A stretch of DNA of 64,000 nucleotides from Bacillus pseudomycoides DSM 12442 (GTDB taxonomy: Bacteria; Bacillota; Bacilli; Bacillales; Bacillaceae_G). Location: the NCBI RefSeq assembly GCF_000161455.1, contig NZ_CM000745.1, positions 2,843,186 through 2,907,185 on the forward strand, in the 5' to 3' direction. Positions 18,696 to 28,083 of this stretch are shown in pieces; the first letter of the stretch is position 1, and each line of letters starts with the position of its first letter. Both the position numbers and the translations under genes were made by a program. Under the pieces are notes generated by a model. It made no database searches. It had not been told where the DNA came from and saw only the letters and a list, made by a program, of their open reading frames with translations.

Positions 18696-18974
18696 ATGAA
18701 GGATTATCATGATGATCCACGCTTTCGAATTGCCCATAGAGAGGCGTTAATTGGTCTTGGACTTGCTTTTATCAATTTTATAATATGGTATGGATTTGCC
18801 TATGGGCTTGGGAGTAAAGATCCAAGTGAATATACATATGTATTAGGTTTTCCGGCATGGTTTTTTTATAGTTGTATAGTCGGTTTTGGTGTAGTAGTTA
18901 TACTTCTTATTTTAATCGTGCGTTTTGCATTTCAAGATATTTCGCTCGATGAGGAAGAAAAAAGTGAGGAATGA
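18696..18974 (+). CDS. YhdT family protein (DUF997), PanF partner
   Basis: A 92-residue protein with two membrane helices (EALIGLGLAFINFIIWYGFA and the FFYSCIVGFGVVVILLILIV stretch). Its order and spacing, three bases before the pantothenate symporter gene, match the yhdT-panF arrangement known in many bacteria. YhdT proteins are thought to assist or stabilise PanF, but the mechanism is unproven. GAGAGGAGGGAG precedes the ATG. Confidence 0.87.
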   Translation: MKDYHDDPRFRIAHREALIGLGLAFINFIIWYGFAYGLGSKDPSEYTYVLGFPAWFFYSCIVGFGVVVILLILIVRFAFQDISLDEEEKSEE

Positions 18975-18977
18975 TAA

Positions 18978-20414
18978 ATGAATTGGTACGTAATAATCCC
19001 AATGATAATTTCTTTTATCGTTGTATTTTTAATTGGTGTATATGCATCCAGACGTGTACAAGCAACTGCTCATAATAAATTTTTACAAGAATATTTTCTT
19101 GGAGGACGTGAGCTTGGCGGTCTATTATTAGCTATGACAATGATTGCTACGTACGGTAGTGCGAGTAGTTTTATCGGTGGACCTGGAATTGCATACAATA
19201 TGGGGCTTGGATGGGTATTATTATCAGCAATCCAGGTTGTAACGGGTTACATTGTCTTGACGGTAATTGGTAAAAAGTTTGCAATCATTGCAAGAAAGAT
19301 GGAAGCAATTACGCTTATTGATTATTTAAAAGGAAGATATAATCATAAAGCAGTGGTCATTCTTTCAGCAGTATGTATTATTATCTTTTTATTTTCGGCA
19401 ACAGTTGCTCAGTGGGTTGGAGGCGGAAGGTTAATTGAATCGTTAACAGGTCTTTCGTATACAACGGCTTTATTTCTTTTTACATTCTCTGTACTTGTAT
19501 ACGTTTTAATTGGTGGATTCCGCGCAGTTGCTTTATCTGATACATTGCTCGGCATTATTATGTTAGCAGGTACGACAATTATTTTAATTGCAACAGTGAT
19601 TGCTGGTGGCGGGATTGAAAAGATTATGCAAGAACTGGTTCGAATTAATCCCAATTTAATTACACCATTTGGTGCAGATGGCAGTTTAACGAAAACGTAT
19701 GTGACATCATTTTGGATATTAATTGGTGTTGGTGTTGTTGGATTACCGCAAATTAGCGTGCGTGCGATGTCTTATAAAAATTCAAAAGCGATGCATCAAG
19801 CTTTAATTATCGGGACAATTGTTGTTGGTACAATTATGATTGGTATGCACTTAACAGGTGTATTTGCACGCGTGGTGCTTCCAGGCGTAACTGTACCAGA
19901 CAAAGTAATGCCACTTCTTGCGATGGAAGTATTGCCACCTTGGCTTGCTGGAATCTTTTTGGCTGCCCCAATGGCGGCAATTATGTCAACGGTAAACTCA
20001 CTTTTACTACTGGTGAGTTCATCCATTATTAAAGATATATATGTGAACTATATAAATGAAAATGCGGCGGATACAACAATAAAAAAAGGAAGTCTATGGA
20101 TTACGGGTATCATTGGTTTACTTGTATATGCCGCAGCTATTAAACCGCCAGATTTCTTAATATGGTTAAACTTATTTTCCTTTGGTGGCTTAGAAGCAGC
20201 ATTTATTTGGCCTATTGTTTTAGGGCTATATTGGAAGAGAGGGAATGCAGTTGGCGCGCTTGCATCCATTCTGGTTGGTGTGAGTTCTTATATGCTATTT
20301 CACCTTTGTTTTCCAAATCCGTTTGGTATACATACAGTTGTGTTTCCGATTTGTTTTGCTTTCATTGCGTATGTAATAGGTAGTATGTTAACTTCAAATA
20401 AAGTGAAACTTTAA
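18978..20414 (+). CDS. panF: Sodium/pantothenate symporter
   Basis: A 478-residue member of the sodium:solute symporter family with about thirteen helices. It imports pantothenate, the coenzyme A precursor, with sodium. The EYFLGGRELGGLLLAMTMIA and YGSASSFIGGPGIAYNMGLG segments are typical of PanF. It is the second gene of a two-gene operon with yhdT. Its last five codons (AATAAAGTGAAACTTTAA) are supplied by a dispersed intergenic repeat, so the C-terminus SNKVKL is repeat-derived. Confidence 0.92.
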   Translation: MNWYVIIPMIISFIVVFLIGVYASRRVQATAHNKFLQEYFLGGRELGGLLLAMTMIATYGSASSFIGGPGIAYNMGLGWVLLSAIQVVTGYIVLTVIGKKFAIIARKMEAITLIDYLKGRYNHKAVVILSAVCIIIFLFSATVAQWVGGGRLIESLTGLSYTTALFLFTFSVLVYVLIGGFRAVALSDTLLGIIMLAGTTIILIATVIAGGGIEKIMQELVRINPNLITPFGADGSLTKTYVTSFWILIGVGVVGLPQISVRAMSYKNSKAMHQALIIGTIVVGTIMIGMHLTGVFARVVLPGVTVPDKVMPLLAMEVLPPWLAGIFLAAPMAAIMSTVNSLLLLVSSSIIKDIYVNYINENAADTTIKKGSLWITGIIGLLVYAAAIKPPDFLIWLNLFSFGGLEAAFIWPIVLGLYWKRGNAVGALASILVGVSSYMLFHLCFPNPFGIHTVVFPICFAFIAYVIGSMLTSNKVKL

Positions 20415-20513
20415 TTAGTGGGAGGCTTCATTTCCTACCTAACTTCTTTGTTTTGGCTGAATTTTGAGGTGGAAGTGTTACTGTCCGCAAATAGCGGGAT
20501 AAAGTAGCATAAA
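20399..20513 (-). repeat. Dispersed intergenic repeat, copy 3 (reverse)
   Basis: On the minus strand it reads tttatcccgctatttgcgga, cacctcaaaattcagc, aagttaggtagg, then taaagtttcactttatt. It overlaps and encodes the last codons of panF. Confidence 0.75.
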
Positions 20514-20647
20514 GATATAGATTTGAATAAAATATACAAATTGGATAGGTTCTATATTTTTTAATCAATGATAGAAAAAGATGATTAGGTTGGGGCAAAA
20601 GAGTTTATGCTTTAACCAAATAAATTTGGTGAAAAAATAGGCAATAT

Positions 20648-20692
20648 AAAAAGTAGGGCTTTTATAGATTCAATAAGAGCTCTACTTTTTAT
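20648..20692. terminator. Bidirectional terminator
   Basis: Long stem aaaaagtagggcttttat / aagagctctacttttt between panF and the DoxX gene, with A/T runs on both sides. Confidence 0.75.
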
Positions 20693-20706
20693 AATTAAAA
20701 ACGTAA

Positions 20707-21222
20707 TTATGATGCAAATTTATGTGTAGGATAGGTTGGATAGTTATTTTTATGTTTATGGAAAAGTTTTCGAAAAACAAATCCGTCTAGACCAACACGT
20801 CCAGCGTTATGTCCTGCAACTAAAACCAGTATAGACAATAGTATCATATTTGGATTTGTACTTATAGTTCCACTTAAAAGAAAAGCAGTGTTCATAATAA
20901 TCCCGAAAAATACAGCGGTTTTGGTTAGCCCTCCTAAAAGAAGTCCAAGCCCAACTGAAATTTCTCCCCATTGTACGAGAAAGCTAAATAAATCAGCATG
21001 TGGAAGAGCAAAATGTTGTAGAAAATCAGCCCACCAGCCTTGTACAGCTGGATGATCTCCACTTGCTTTGGCAATTGCACCTTTTAAAAACCCGCTTGCG
21101 TCAAATGACTGACCAAAAAGCTTTCCTAATCCAGCAGATAACCAAGCGTATCCTAAATATAAACGAAGGGGTAATAGAATAAATAAAGCTTTTTTGTTAT
21201 TACGTAAAAAATCAATAAACAT
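20707..21222 (-). CDS. DoxX family membrane protein
   Basis: A 171-residue protein with four hydrophobic helices. The start is the ATG at 21222, preceded by GGAGGAATTTATT; the longer upstream frame is not supported. The LPLRLYLGYAWLSAGLGKLFG segment and the later VQWGEISVGLGLLLGGLTKTA are DoxX hallmarks. DoxX proteins occur in quinone-linked redox and thiol-stress systems; the specific role here is unknown. Confidence 0.87.
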   Translation of the reverse strand: MFIDFLRNNKKALFILLPLRLYLGYAWLSAGLGKLFGQSFDASGFLKGAIAKASGDHPAVQGWWADFLQHFALPHADLFSFLVQWGEISVGLGLLLGGLTKTAVFFGIIMNTAFLLSGTISTNPNMILLSILVLVAGHNAGRVGLDGFVFRKLFHKHKNNYPTYPTHKFAS

Positions 21223-21473
21223 AATAAATTCCTCCGATACATAATAAAATGTATTTACAAGTTTATTATGTATTTTTGTGAATCGAATCACAATGAACGA
21301 AATTTGAACAAATGGTTCAATCCAGTGGTTGTTTGAATAATTCATCGTTTGTTCAAAAAGCAGTGTGTGAATACAGTGTGATTTTAATTTATGGCGTATA
21401 TGGTTTAAAAAATAGTTAACATGTATTTTGGTTTATACCATAATAAGAGGTGCAGGGATGGGGGGGAAGTGCC

Positions 21474-22406
21474 ATGAAAAAGGTGCTTTTTTTGGGAGAT
21501 CCAGGTATTGATGATTCTTTAGCCATTATGTATGGGCTATTACATCCTGAGATTGAAATCGTTGGGATTGTAACTGGATATGGAAATGTAACACAAGAGC
21601 AAGCAACGAGCAATGCTGCGTATTTAATGCAACTAGCAGGCAGAGAGGATATACCGATTATAAATGGAGCAAAAATGCCATTGTCAGGTGAATTTACAAC
21701 ATATTATCCGGAAATTCATGGAGCGGAAGGATTAGGGCCAATTCGCCCTCCAAAAACGATTCAACCAAATATTAAATCGTTTTGTGCAATCTTTGACATA
21801 ATCCAGCGTTATAAAAAAGAAATTATTATTGTTGATACAGGAAGATCAACAAGTTTAGCAACGGCGTTTATATTAGGTAAAGATATAATGAAAGATGTAA
21901 AAGAATATTACTGTATGGGTGGAGCATTTCTTGTTCCAGGGAATGTTACCCCTGTAGCAGAGGCGAATTTTCATGGAGATGCACTTGCTGCAAATTTAGT
22001 CATGCAGTATGCAAAAAACGTAACATTAATCCCTCTAAATGTTACAAGTGAATCAATCGTTACACCTGAAACTGTGCATTATATAAAAAAACATTCACAA
22101 ACTGCATTTAACAAATTAATTGAACCTATATTTCAATATTATTATAAGGCATATAAGAAAATAAATCCGAAAATTACCGGAAGCCCCATTCATGATGTGC
22201 TTACGATGATGGCAGTTGTAAATCCTTCTATGGTTGAATATGTATATCGGAAAGTAGAAGTTGATTTAGAAGGTAGTGCAAAGGGGGAAAGTATCGCTGA
22301 TTTTCGGCCACAACCCGATGCGAAAGCTCTTAAAAATTGGGTGCGAATTGGGTGGAAATTAAATTATAAGAAATTTGTTGAAAATTTTGTTCGAATTATG
22401 ACGTAG
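21474..22406 (+). CDS. Inosine-uridine preferring nucleoside hydrolase family protein
   Basis: A 310-residue protein of the IunH family, which hydrolyses ribonucleosides to base and ribose. The N-terminal motif reads LGDPGIDDSLA: D9, D13 and D14 correspond to the calcium/ribose aspartates, but the first aspartate of the usual DxDPGxDD is leucine. GYGNVTQEQATSNAAYL, the VIPLNVTSE segment and the late GSPIHDVLTM (active-site His-Asp) are present. The start is the ATG at 21474 behind GGGGGGAAG. Monocistronic with its own terminator. Confidence 0.87.
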   Translation: MKKVLFLGDPGIDDSLAIMYGLLHPEIEIVGIVTGYGNVTQEQATSNAAYLMQLAGREDIPIINGAKMPLSGEFTTYYPEIHGAEGLGPIRPPKTIQPNIKSFCAIFDIIQRYKKEIIIVDTGRSTSLATAFILGKDIMKDVKEYYCMGGAFLVPGNVTPVAEANFHGDALAANLVMQYAKNVTLIPLNVTSESIVTPETVHYIKKHSQTAFNKLIEPIFQYYYKAYKKINPKITGSPIHDVLTMMAVVNPSMVEYVYRKVEVDLEGSAKGESIADFRPQPDAKALKNWVRIGWKLNYKKFVENFVRIMT

Positions 22407-22433
22407 ACATAATAGGAGATGACAAGTTAAAAT

Positions 22434-22473
22434 AATAGAGACGATTATTTAGACAATCGTCTCTATTGTTTTG
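22434..22473 (+). terminator. Terminator after the nucleoside hydrolase gene
   Basis: Perfect 13-base stem aatagagacgatt / aatcgtctctatt with a T-rich tail. Confidence 0.88.
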
Positions 22474-22532
22474 TTTATAACTATATATAACAGATAAAAG
22501 ATAAAAGATGTAAATTAGGAGAGGGAATTCAC

Positions 22533-23642
22533 TTGAGAAAAGTTATAATATGTGCGGGAATCATTGGTGTATTCGTAGTACTTATATCCGGTAACTTTTT
22601 AGTAAAAAAAGTTTGGAGCTCTAATAATGATGATGCTCAATTTATTGCCTCATTTGTTGAAGAACATAAAGATGAAAAAAATAGTGCCCTACTTATAAAG
22701 CGAAATGATAAAGTTGTTTATTCTGTGAATCCAGATGTCGTGTTACCAGTTGCGAGCACGATGAAGTTAATTGTTGCACTTGAATTTACGAAACAAGTTG
22801 TAGATGGGAGAATTGACCCAAATAGTTATGTGTCAATTGATGATGTAAATCGTTACTATATTCCAAATACAGATGGTGGTGCGCAGGATCGTTGGCAAAA
22901 GTATTTAATGAAAACTGGTAAAATGGATGGAAATGCAATTTCTTTAGAAGAAGTTGCGAAAGGGATGATGAAATTTAGTTCAAATGCAAATACAGAATAT
23001 TTAATGGATCGACTTGGACTAGATTATATTAACCAAAATTTACAAAATCTATCACTTCCTTCACATCAACCGTTATTTCCTATTGTTTCTTCTCTATACA
23101 TTCCGGGATATTTGCATAAGGAACTGCATATTCCAAAATCTAAATTAGAGAAAAAGTTAAAAGAAATGTCTTCAGAAGAATATCGTCGTTATGCTATGTT
23201 AATACATGAACGGTTAAAAGAGAAAGGACCGTTATTACAAAAAGAAATTCCGCTCTATTTAGAAGGGAAATATGAAAAAATATGGTCAGATAAGTTGCCA
23301 GCTGCATCCGCAAATGATTATATGGTGCTTCTGGAAAAAGCGAATCATAAAAAAGGATTTACAAAGGCTGGAGAAAATGAGTGGGCAAATCTTGTTGAAA
23401 CGGACATGAAAGCAAAGAAGTATCGTAAGTCATTCCGGCATGCTGGACAAAAAAATGGGTATACCCCATGGACATTAGCAAAAGCAGCTTATGCCACTGA
23501 TAAACTTGGGAATTGTACAGAAATTGTATTTTTAGCAAATCAATTGGATGAAGATGATAGTACAGAGCTTCGTAAGCACTTACTGAATTTACAGTTCCAG
23601 GTGTTAAAAAGTGAAAAATATGATGCCACTGTTATTAAATAA
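22533..23642 (+). CDS. Class A beta-lactamase-like serine hydrolase
   Basis: A 369-residue protein starting at TTG with AGGAGAGGG upstream. One N-terminal membrane/signal helix (residues 5-24) places the rest outside the cell. The SxxK nucleophile motif is VASTMK, near residue 80; an SxN-like FSSNAN follows, and a late QKNGYTP may replace the KTG box. This is the PF13354-type serine hydrolase fold, probably acting on cell-wall peptides or as a D-alanyl carboxypeptidase relative. Beta-lactam resistance is not implied. Confidence 0.8.
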   Translation: MRKVIICAGIIGVFVVLISGNFLVKKVWSSNNDDAQFIASFVEEHKDEKNSALLIKRNDKVVYSVNPDVVLPVASTMKLIVALEFTKQVVDGRIDPNSYVSIDDVNRYYIPNTDGGAQDRWQKYLMKTGKMDGNAISLEEVAKGMMKFSSNANTEYLMDRLGLDYINQNLQNLSLPSHQPLFPIVSSLYIPGYLHKELHIPKSKLEKKLKEMSSEEYRRYAMLIHERLKEKGPLLQKEIPLYLEGKYEKIWSDKLPAASANDYMVLLEKANHKKGFTKAGENEWANLVETDMKAKKYRKSFRHAGQKNGYTPWTLAKAAYATDKLGNCTEIVFLANQLDEDDSTELRKHLLNLQFQVLKSEKYDATVIK

Positions 23643-23673
23643 ACCCGATGCGTGAAGCATCGGGTTTATTTTT
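23641..23673 (+). terminator. Terminator after the serine hydrolase gene
   Basis: Stem aaacccgatgc / gcatcgggttt with a T-rich tail. Confidence 0.88.
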
Positions 23674-23804
23674 ATCCCGCTATTTGTGGGCAGTAAGACC
23701 CCACTGATGGGAGTTTCACTTTATCCCGTAAAGACCCGATTGGTGAGGGCTAATAATTAATGGGGAGATGAAGGGATTCCCCACTAATTATAGTTTCACT
23801 TTAT
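23672..23804 (+). repeat. Dispersed intergenic repeat, copy 4
   Basis: It starts tatcccgctatttgtgggca and contains two copies of the gtttcactttat tail, at about 23710 and 23795, suggesting a composite of two overlapping repeats. A cccgta-aagacccgattggtgagggctaat block lies between them. Confidence 0.75.
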
Positions 23805-23870
23805 ACAAGCACCTTTTCAAAAGCTCAGGGTATGATGATTAGTAATAACTGGGCGAAAGGGGAAAAGGTG

Positions 23871-25379
23871 ATGAAACAAAATAAGGAGGAATTTATAAAG
23901 AGTGAGGGCGCTGATTTCCCTGGGGAGACCTATGCAAATTGTGTGCTACAGCATGTGTTTCAATTTCAGCGAGATTACTTGTTGCAAGAGATGTTTATGA
24001 TTCATCGTGCTCATATTATCATGCTTATTGAGCAAAAATTAATGAAACAAAAAGATGCAAAAGTTATTTTAACAGCGTTAGAAAAAGTGGCACAAATTCC
24101 AAAGAGTCAATTACTGTATGAGAAGGAGCATGAAGATCTCTTTTTTTTAGTGGAGCATTTAATTGGGCAAGAAGCAAATCATAATTTTGTAAGTAATATG
24201 CATATTGGCAGGAGCCGGAATGATATGGGGGTCGCGATGTATCGGATGAGTTTGCGTCGCTATTTACTCCGTTATATAGAGCATTTTCTTCTTTTACAAG
24301 AAAGTGTGTTAGAAGTTGCGAATGAACATATGGAAACAATCATGCCTGCTTACACGCACACACAACCTGCCCAGCCGACAACATTCGGTCATTATATGTT
24401 AGCAATATATGATACAATGCATCGGGATTTAGAGCGTGTTTGGAAGGTATATCATCTTGTCAATCAATCTCCTTTGGGTGCAGCTGCTCTATCTACTACA
24501 AGCTTTCCTATTAATAGACAGCAGGTTGCAAAGTTGCTCGGTTTTTCAAGTGTTATTGAAAATTCATATGACGCTATTGCAAGCGCAGACTATTTATTAG
24601 AAACAAGCGCGACACTTATGGTAGCGATGACGAATAGCAGTAGATGGCTCCATGATTTCTTACTACTAGCAACAAAAGAATACAATGGGATTACTGTTGC
24701 AAACCCATACGTACAAATCAGCAGTATAATGCCGCAAAAACGGAACCCTGTTTCCATTGAACATGCTCGTGCTCTCGCTAGCAGTGCACTTGGAGAAACT
24801 TTCACTGTATTTCAAATGATTCATAATACACCGTTTGGAGATATTGTTGATACAGAAGATGATTTGCAACCTTATTTGTATGAAGGAATCGAAAAGGCAA
24901 TTCGTGTGTTTTGTATGATGAATGCAGTAATTCGAACGATGAAGGTGGAAGATGAAGTTTTAAGAACTCGCTCGTTTCAACATGCGATTACAATAACCGA
25001 TTTTGCAGACGCATTAACAAAAAATTATAAGATTCCTTTTCGGCGTGCTCATCGTGCTGCAAGTGATATTGCAACAATGTCTATACAGCAGAAAAAAGAG
25101 TTACATGAACTGAATTTCACAGAAGTAAACATATATTTACAAGAAAACTTTCATGTAATACTTTCAGAAAAAGAATGGGATGATATTATATCACCAGAAT
25201 CATTTGTTGAAAAACGGACTGTATATGGTGGGCCGAGCAAAAAAGAAATGGTACGTATGATTCAAAAGAGGAGAGAGTACTTTAAGAACGAAGAAATTAC
25301 ATTCGAAAGGGAAAAACAACGGATCTCACAAGCTGAAAAAGAAGTAATGACGATAGTCTGGAATATTATTGAATCGTAA
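23871..25379 (+). CDS. Argininosuccinate lyase-like enzyme, orphan paralogue
   Basis: A 502-residue member of the fumarase/aspartase superfamily, closest to argininosuccinate lyase, which splits argininosuccinate to arginine and fumarate. HIGRSRNDMG, the catalytic-His region TQPAQPTTFGHYM and the signature SSIMPQKRNPVS (normally GSSxMPxKxNP) are all present. It is ~40 residues longer than usual ArgH, with a charged C-terminal extension. No argG or arginine gene is nearby, so it may act on another substrate. The ATG at 23871 is preferred over 23832 because of the AAAAGGTG just upstream. Confidence 0.82.
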   Translation: MKQNKEEFIKSEGADFPGETYANCVLQHVFQFQRDYLLQEMFMIHRAHIIMLIEQKLMKQKDAKVILTALEKVAQIPKSQLLYEKEHEDLFFLVEHLIGQEANHNFVSNMHIGRSRNDMGVAMYRMSLRRYLLRYIEHFLLLQESVLEVANEHMETIMPAYTHTQPAQPTTFGHYMLAIYDTMHRDLERVWKVYHLVNQSPLGAAALSTTSFPINRQQVAKLLGFSSVIENSYDAIASADYLLETSATLMVAMTNSSRWLHDFLLLATKEYNGITVANPYVQISSIMPQKRNPVSIEHARALASSALGETFTVFQMIHNTPFGDIVDTEDDLQPYLYEGIEKAIRVFCMMNAVIRTMKVEDEVLRTRSFQHAITITDFADALTKNYKIPFRRAHRAASDIATMSIQQKKELHELNFTEVNIYLQENFHVILSEKEWDDIISPESFVEKRTVYGGPSKKEMVRMIQKRREYFKNEEITFEREKQRISQAEKEVMTIVWNIIES

Positions 25380-25626
25380 AAGCAGGATTTAATGAATGAA
25401 TCGCCAATATTCTATTTAAATATAAAAATATAAATCCAAATAAACCCCTTCTTTTTAGGTGGGAGAGAGCATACGGCCATGCATAGAAACGGTCAGATCC
25501 TTTTCCTGCCTCATGCCAAGGTAAAATAGAGAGAGAAAATGAGTGTAAGTCACCTTTTCTTCTTCGTATCAACGACTTATATGTCGAAAAATCAAAAGGG
25601 ATTTATATAGAAAGAAGAGATTGTCG
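25380..25626. other. Intergenic region
   Basis: About 247 bases between the lyase and GNAT genes. A moderately GC-richer patch near 25460-25520 (gtgggagagagcatacggcc) stands out from its surroundings, but no gene or clear hairpin is seen. Confidence 0.4.
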
Positions 25627-26463
25627 ATGATTCAATTACAGGTATATAAAGATGTTTCTTACTTTAGGAAGGAAGTCACCTCCATTTTGGAAATGAATGA
25701 GCAAGAAAATAATTTATTATTAGGGGTGTTACAGTCTACGGAGAATCCGTTGTTTATGGCAATAGCAAAGCAAAATGAAAAAATTGCTCTTATACTTCTT
25801 CAAACTGAGAAAAAGAAAATGATTGTTGCTAAATCCGAGATTTCGCAAGAGGCTATAGAGGGAATAGCGAAACAATTAACAAAGGTGTATCCAGATATAC
25901 CGGAATTGATTGGTGAAAAGCGAGTGGTGAAACAATTAGCTGAAGAGATTGCAAAATTAGAACAAAAGAAGCTTTCTATTCGTATGAATCAAGGGGTGTA
26001 TGAATTAAAAAAAGTAAAGAAGAAATGGGGTGAATATGGAGCTTTCCGGCGAGTAAACAGCGTTGAACTACCATTAATTGAAGAGTGGGTGCACCAATTT
26101 TGTGAAGATGTTCATTTGCCCACTACGGAAGAAAAAGCAAAACAAACTGCAAACACATTAGTAAGTACAAATCGGTTGTTTGGATGGGAAGTAGATGGGA
26201 GATTAGTTTCAGTAGCTGCAATTACAAGGCCTACTAAGAGTAATATTACAATCAATTTTGTATATACACCGAAAGAAGAACGTAAACAAGGGTACGCTTC
26301 TAATTGTGTAGCTGCCCTTAGCCAGCTCATGTTAGACCGAGGTTATAAAACAACTACTTTATATACAGACTTAGCAAATCCAACGTCGAATAAGATTTAC
26401 CAAGAGATAGGATATGAACCAATAATGGAATCTGTATTAATATTTTTAGAACCGATAAGATAA
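25627..26463 (+). CDS. GNAT family N-acetyltransferase
   Basis: A 278-residue protein whose C-terminal half (about 150-270) is a GNAT acetyltransferase. INFVYTPKEERKQGYASNCVAALSQ carries the acetyl-CoA pyrophosphate loop (R/QxxGxA-type), and LYTDLANPTSNKIYQEIGYEP is the final strand-helix motif. The N-terminal half is a second, degenerate GNAT-like region common in Bacillus two-domain acetyltransferases. The acceptor is unknown. ATG at 25627 with AGAAGAGA upstream. Confidence 0.85.
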   Translation: MIQLQVYKDVSYFRKEVTSILEMNEQENNLLLGVLQSTENPLFMAIAKQNEKIALILLQTEKKKMIVAKSEISQEAIEGIAKQLTKVYPDIPELIGEKRVVKQLAEEIAKLEQKKLSIRMNQGVYELKKVKKKWGEYGAFRRVNSVELPLIEEWVHQFCEDVHLPTTEEKAKQTANTLVSTNRLFGWEVDGRLVSVAAITRPTKSNITINFVYTPKEERKQGYASNCVAALSQLMLDRGYKTTTLYTDLANPTSNKIYQEIGYEPIMESVLIFLEPIR

Positions 26464-26489
26464 AAGGCTCGCTTATATGCGAGCCTTTT
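26462..26489. terminator. Bidirectional terminator
   Basis: Stem aaaaggctcgc / gcgagcctttt between the convergent GNAT and yueD genes. Confidence 0.87.
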
Positions 26490-26498
26490 GCTATGAAA

Positions 26499-27251
26499 CT
26501 ATTTTTCATCAATGCGAATTACGCCGCCAGATTCGAAATGGGGTGTATCTAAAAGATGGATAACCGCTTTAGCGACATATTCAGGGGAGAGTAATTTTCC
26601 TTCTTCTTTTAAAGCGATAAATCGATCTAAGTTAGTAAAATCTTCTTTTTCTGTTTGCCGAATTTGTTGCTGCATGTCTGTGTCAACAACACCTGGGGCA
26701 AAAGCAATTGTTTTTACTGGATATTCTTTTTCAGCTTCCTCTATAGCGACACATTGTGTAAACATGTTCACGCCAGCTTTCGTTGTACAATATGCTCCCC
26801 ATCCAAAGTATGGTTTTTGACCGGCTCCTGAAGAAATGTTAATAATACGTTTGTCCACGTTCCAATTTTTCGTATGTTTCATAAACGAAGAAGTAAGGAT
26901 CATCGGTGCAATTAAATTAATTTGTACATTTGCAATCAAAAGTTCACTTTCTGATTTTTCAATCGGTTTCATTGGTGCGAGGGTACCGGCATTATTAATC
27001 AAATGGATAGACGATACGTTTTCTTTTTCAATGGATGAAAAGATTGTTTCAAAATGAGTTTCTAGATTATGTACATCTTGGAGATCGATTGAGTGAAATG
27101 TTAAAGGAATATCTTTTTGTTTTGCTTTTTCAATAAGCTTTTCATTTTGTCTTCTAGAAATACAAATGAGTCGTGTATTTTCCTCTAATAATTGTGTAGC
27201 GATTGCCTCGCCTAATCCTTGTGAAGTACCTGTTACAATGACGTAGCGCAT
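26499..27251 (-). CDS. yueD: (S)-benzoin forming benzil reductase, SDR family
   Basis: A 250-residue short-chain dehydrogenase with TGTSQGLGEAIA at the N-terminus, NNAGTLAPM, INISSGAGQKPYFGWGAYCTTKAG (catalytic Ser, Tyr, Lys) and the FAPGVVDTDMQ loop. The GTxxGLG start and KPYFGWGAYC segment match the YueD/benzil-reductase branch characterised in B. cereus and B. subtilis, which reduces benzil to (S)-benzoin with NADPH. The natural substrate is not known. GGAGG-like site upstream of ATG. Confidence 0.9.
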   Translation of the reverse strand: MRYVIVTGTSQGLGEAIATQLLEENTRLICISRRQNEKLIEKAKQKDIPLTFHSIDLQDVHNLETHFETIFSSIEKENVSSIHLINNAGTLAPMKPIEKSESELLIANVQINLIAPMILTSSFMKHTKNWNVDKRIINISSGAGQKPYFGWGAYCTTKAGVNMFTQCVAIEEAEKEYPVKTIAFAPGVVDTDMQQQIRQTEKEDFTNLDRFIALKEEGKLLSPEYVAKAVIHLLDTPHFESGGVIRIDEK

Positions 27252-27346
27252 TTCTTTAAAACTCCTCCCATATTAAATGTAATAAGTGGTGTCGATAAGG
27301 TGTTTTATCTACATGTTATAGTATAGAGCATCTTATATAAAGAAAT

Positions 27347-27370
27347 AAATCTCCTCATATGAGGAGATTT
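27347..27370. terminator. Palindromic terminator downstream of the Ric/ScdA gene
   Basis: A perfect palindrome, aaatctcctcat / atgaggagattt, with flanking A and T runs. Confidence 0.8.
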
Positions 27371-27375
27371 ATTGT

Positions 27376-28083
27376 TTATTTTAAGGAAAGTAATCTTTTG
27401 AATAAAATGTTGTTTTCAAGATGTACATGCTGGAATAAATCAGATTCAAAATCTTCTAGACGATTATAAACCATACGATATGTGCGGCATGCATGCTCGG
27501 GAGGAGTAAAATCATTTGTAATGATTCGTAATTCTTTTATAAGATCGCCAGCTCCATCATGCTCTTGTTCTAATTCTTCAAGCCTTTCAATTGCTAAAAT
27601 TAAATTTTCTTGAGTTGAATTTTGTTCGTATTTTTTGATAAGCGGGAATACAAGAGTTTCTTCTTTTATTATATGTTGTTCAAGTTCTAATTTTAATTCA
27701 TGAAAAAGTCGGTGAACGGTACTTAAATGCGACTCTGTTTGACCATGTACGCGAAATACTTTTGTTACATATGGGCTCAGCTGTGGCAATTCTTCTTGAA
27801 TATATCGATGATGTTTTTGGATAATATGGTCAATTAGTATAGAAAAATTAGCCTCACTCCAGTTTGTAGATTCATTATTTTTTGATTTATATAAAATATA
27901 TTGTTCATTTAATAGTTTTAAAAGTTCATCAGGAGAAATTTTTTTTGTTTGTGTCGCTATTTCAATTGTTTTGTCCCCGCCACAACAAAAATCAATACGA
28001 TGTTTTTTAAACAAATCACTTGCTTGTGGAAAAGTGGTAACTATTTCACCAACAATAGATGTTTTAGTAAAAGGTGTAGCCAT
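27376..28083 (-). CDS. ric: Iron-sulfur cluster repair di-iron protein
   Basis: A 235-residue protein of the Ric/ScdA/YtfE family, which repairs iron-sulfur centres after nitrosative or oxidative damage. The N-terminal ScdA domain includes FKKHRIDFCCGGDKTI. The C-terminal hemerythrin-like domain supplies iron-binding histidines in HHRYIQEEL, HRLFHEL, HIIKEETLVFP, HDGAGDL and HVHLENNILF. The start is the ATG at 28083 with GAGGAG upstream; the longer frame has no ribosome site. In this group it may also be called scdA. Confidence 0.92.
   Translation of the reverse strand: MATPFTKTSIVGEIVTTFPQASDLFKKHRIDFCCGGDKTIEIATQTKKISPDELLKLLNEQYILYKSKNNESTNWSEANFSILIDHIIQKHHRYIQEELPQLSPYVTKVFRVHGQTESHLSTVHRLFHELKLELEQHIIKEETLVFPLIKKYEQNSTQENLILAIERLEELEQEHDGAGDLIKELRIITNDFTPPEHACRTYRMVYNRLEDFESDLFQHVHLENNILFKRLLSLK

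Noticed and set aside
23672..23804. Repeat pair considered as a short CRISPR array
   Set aside because: Units are imperfect, non-periodic and belong to the dispersed intergenic repeat; no cas genes are present.
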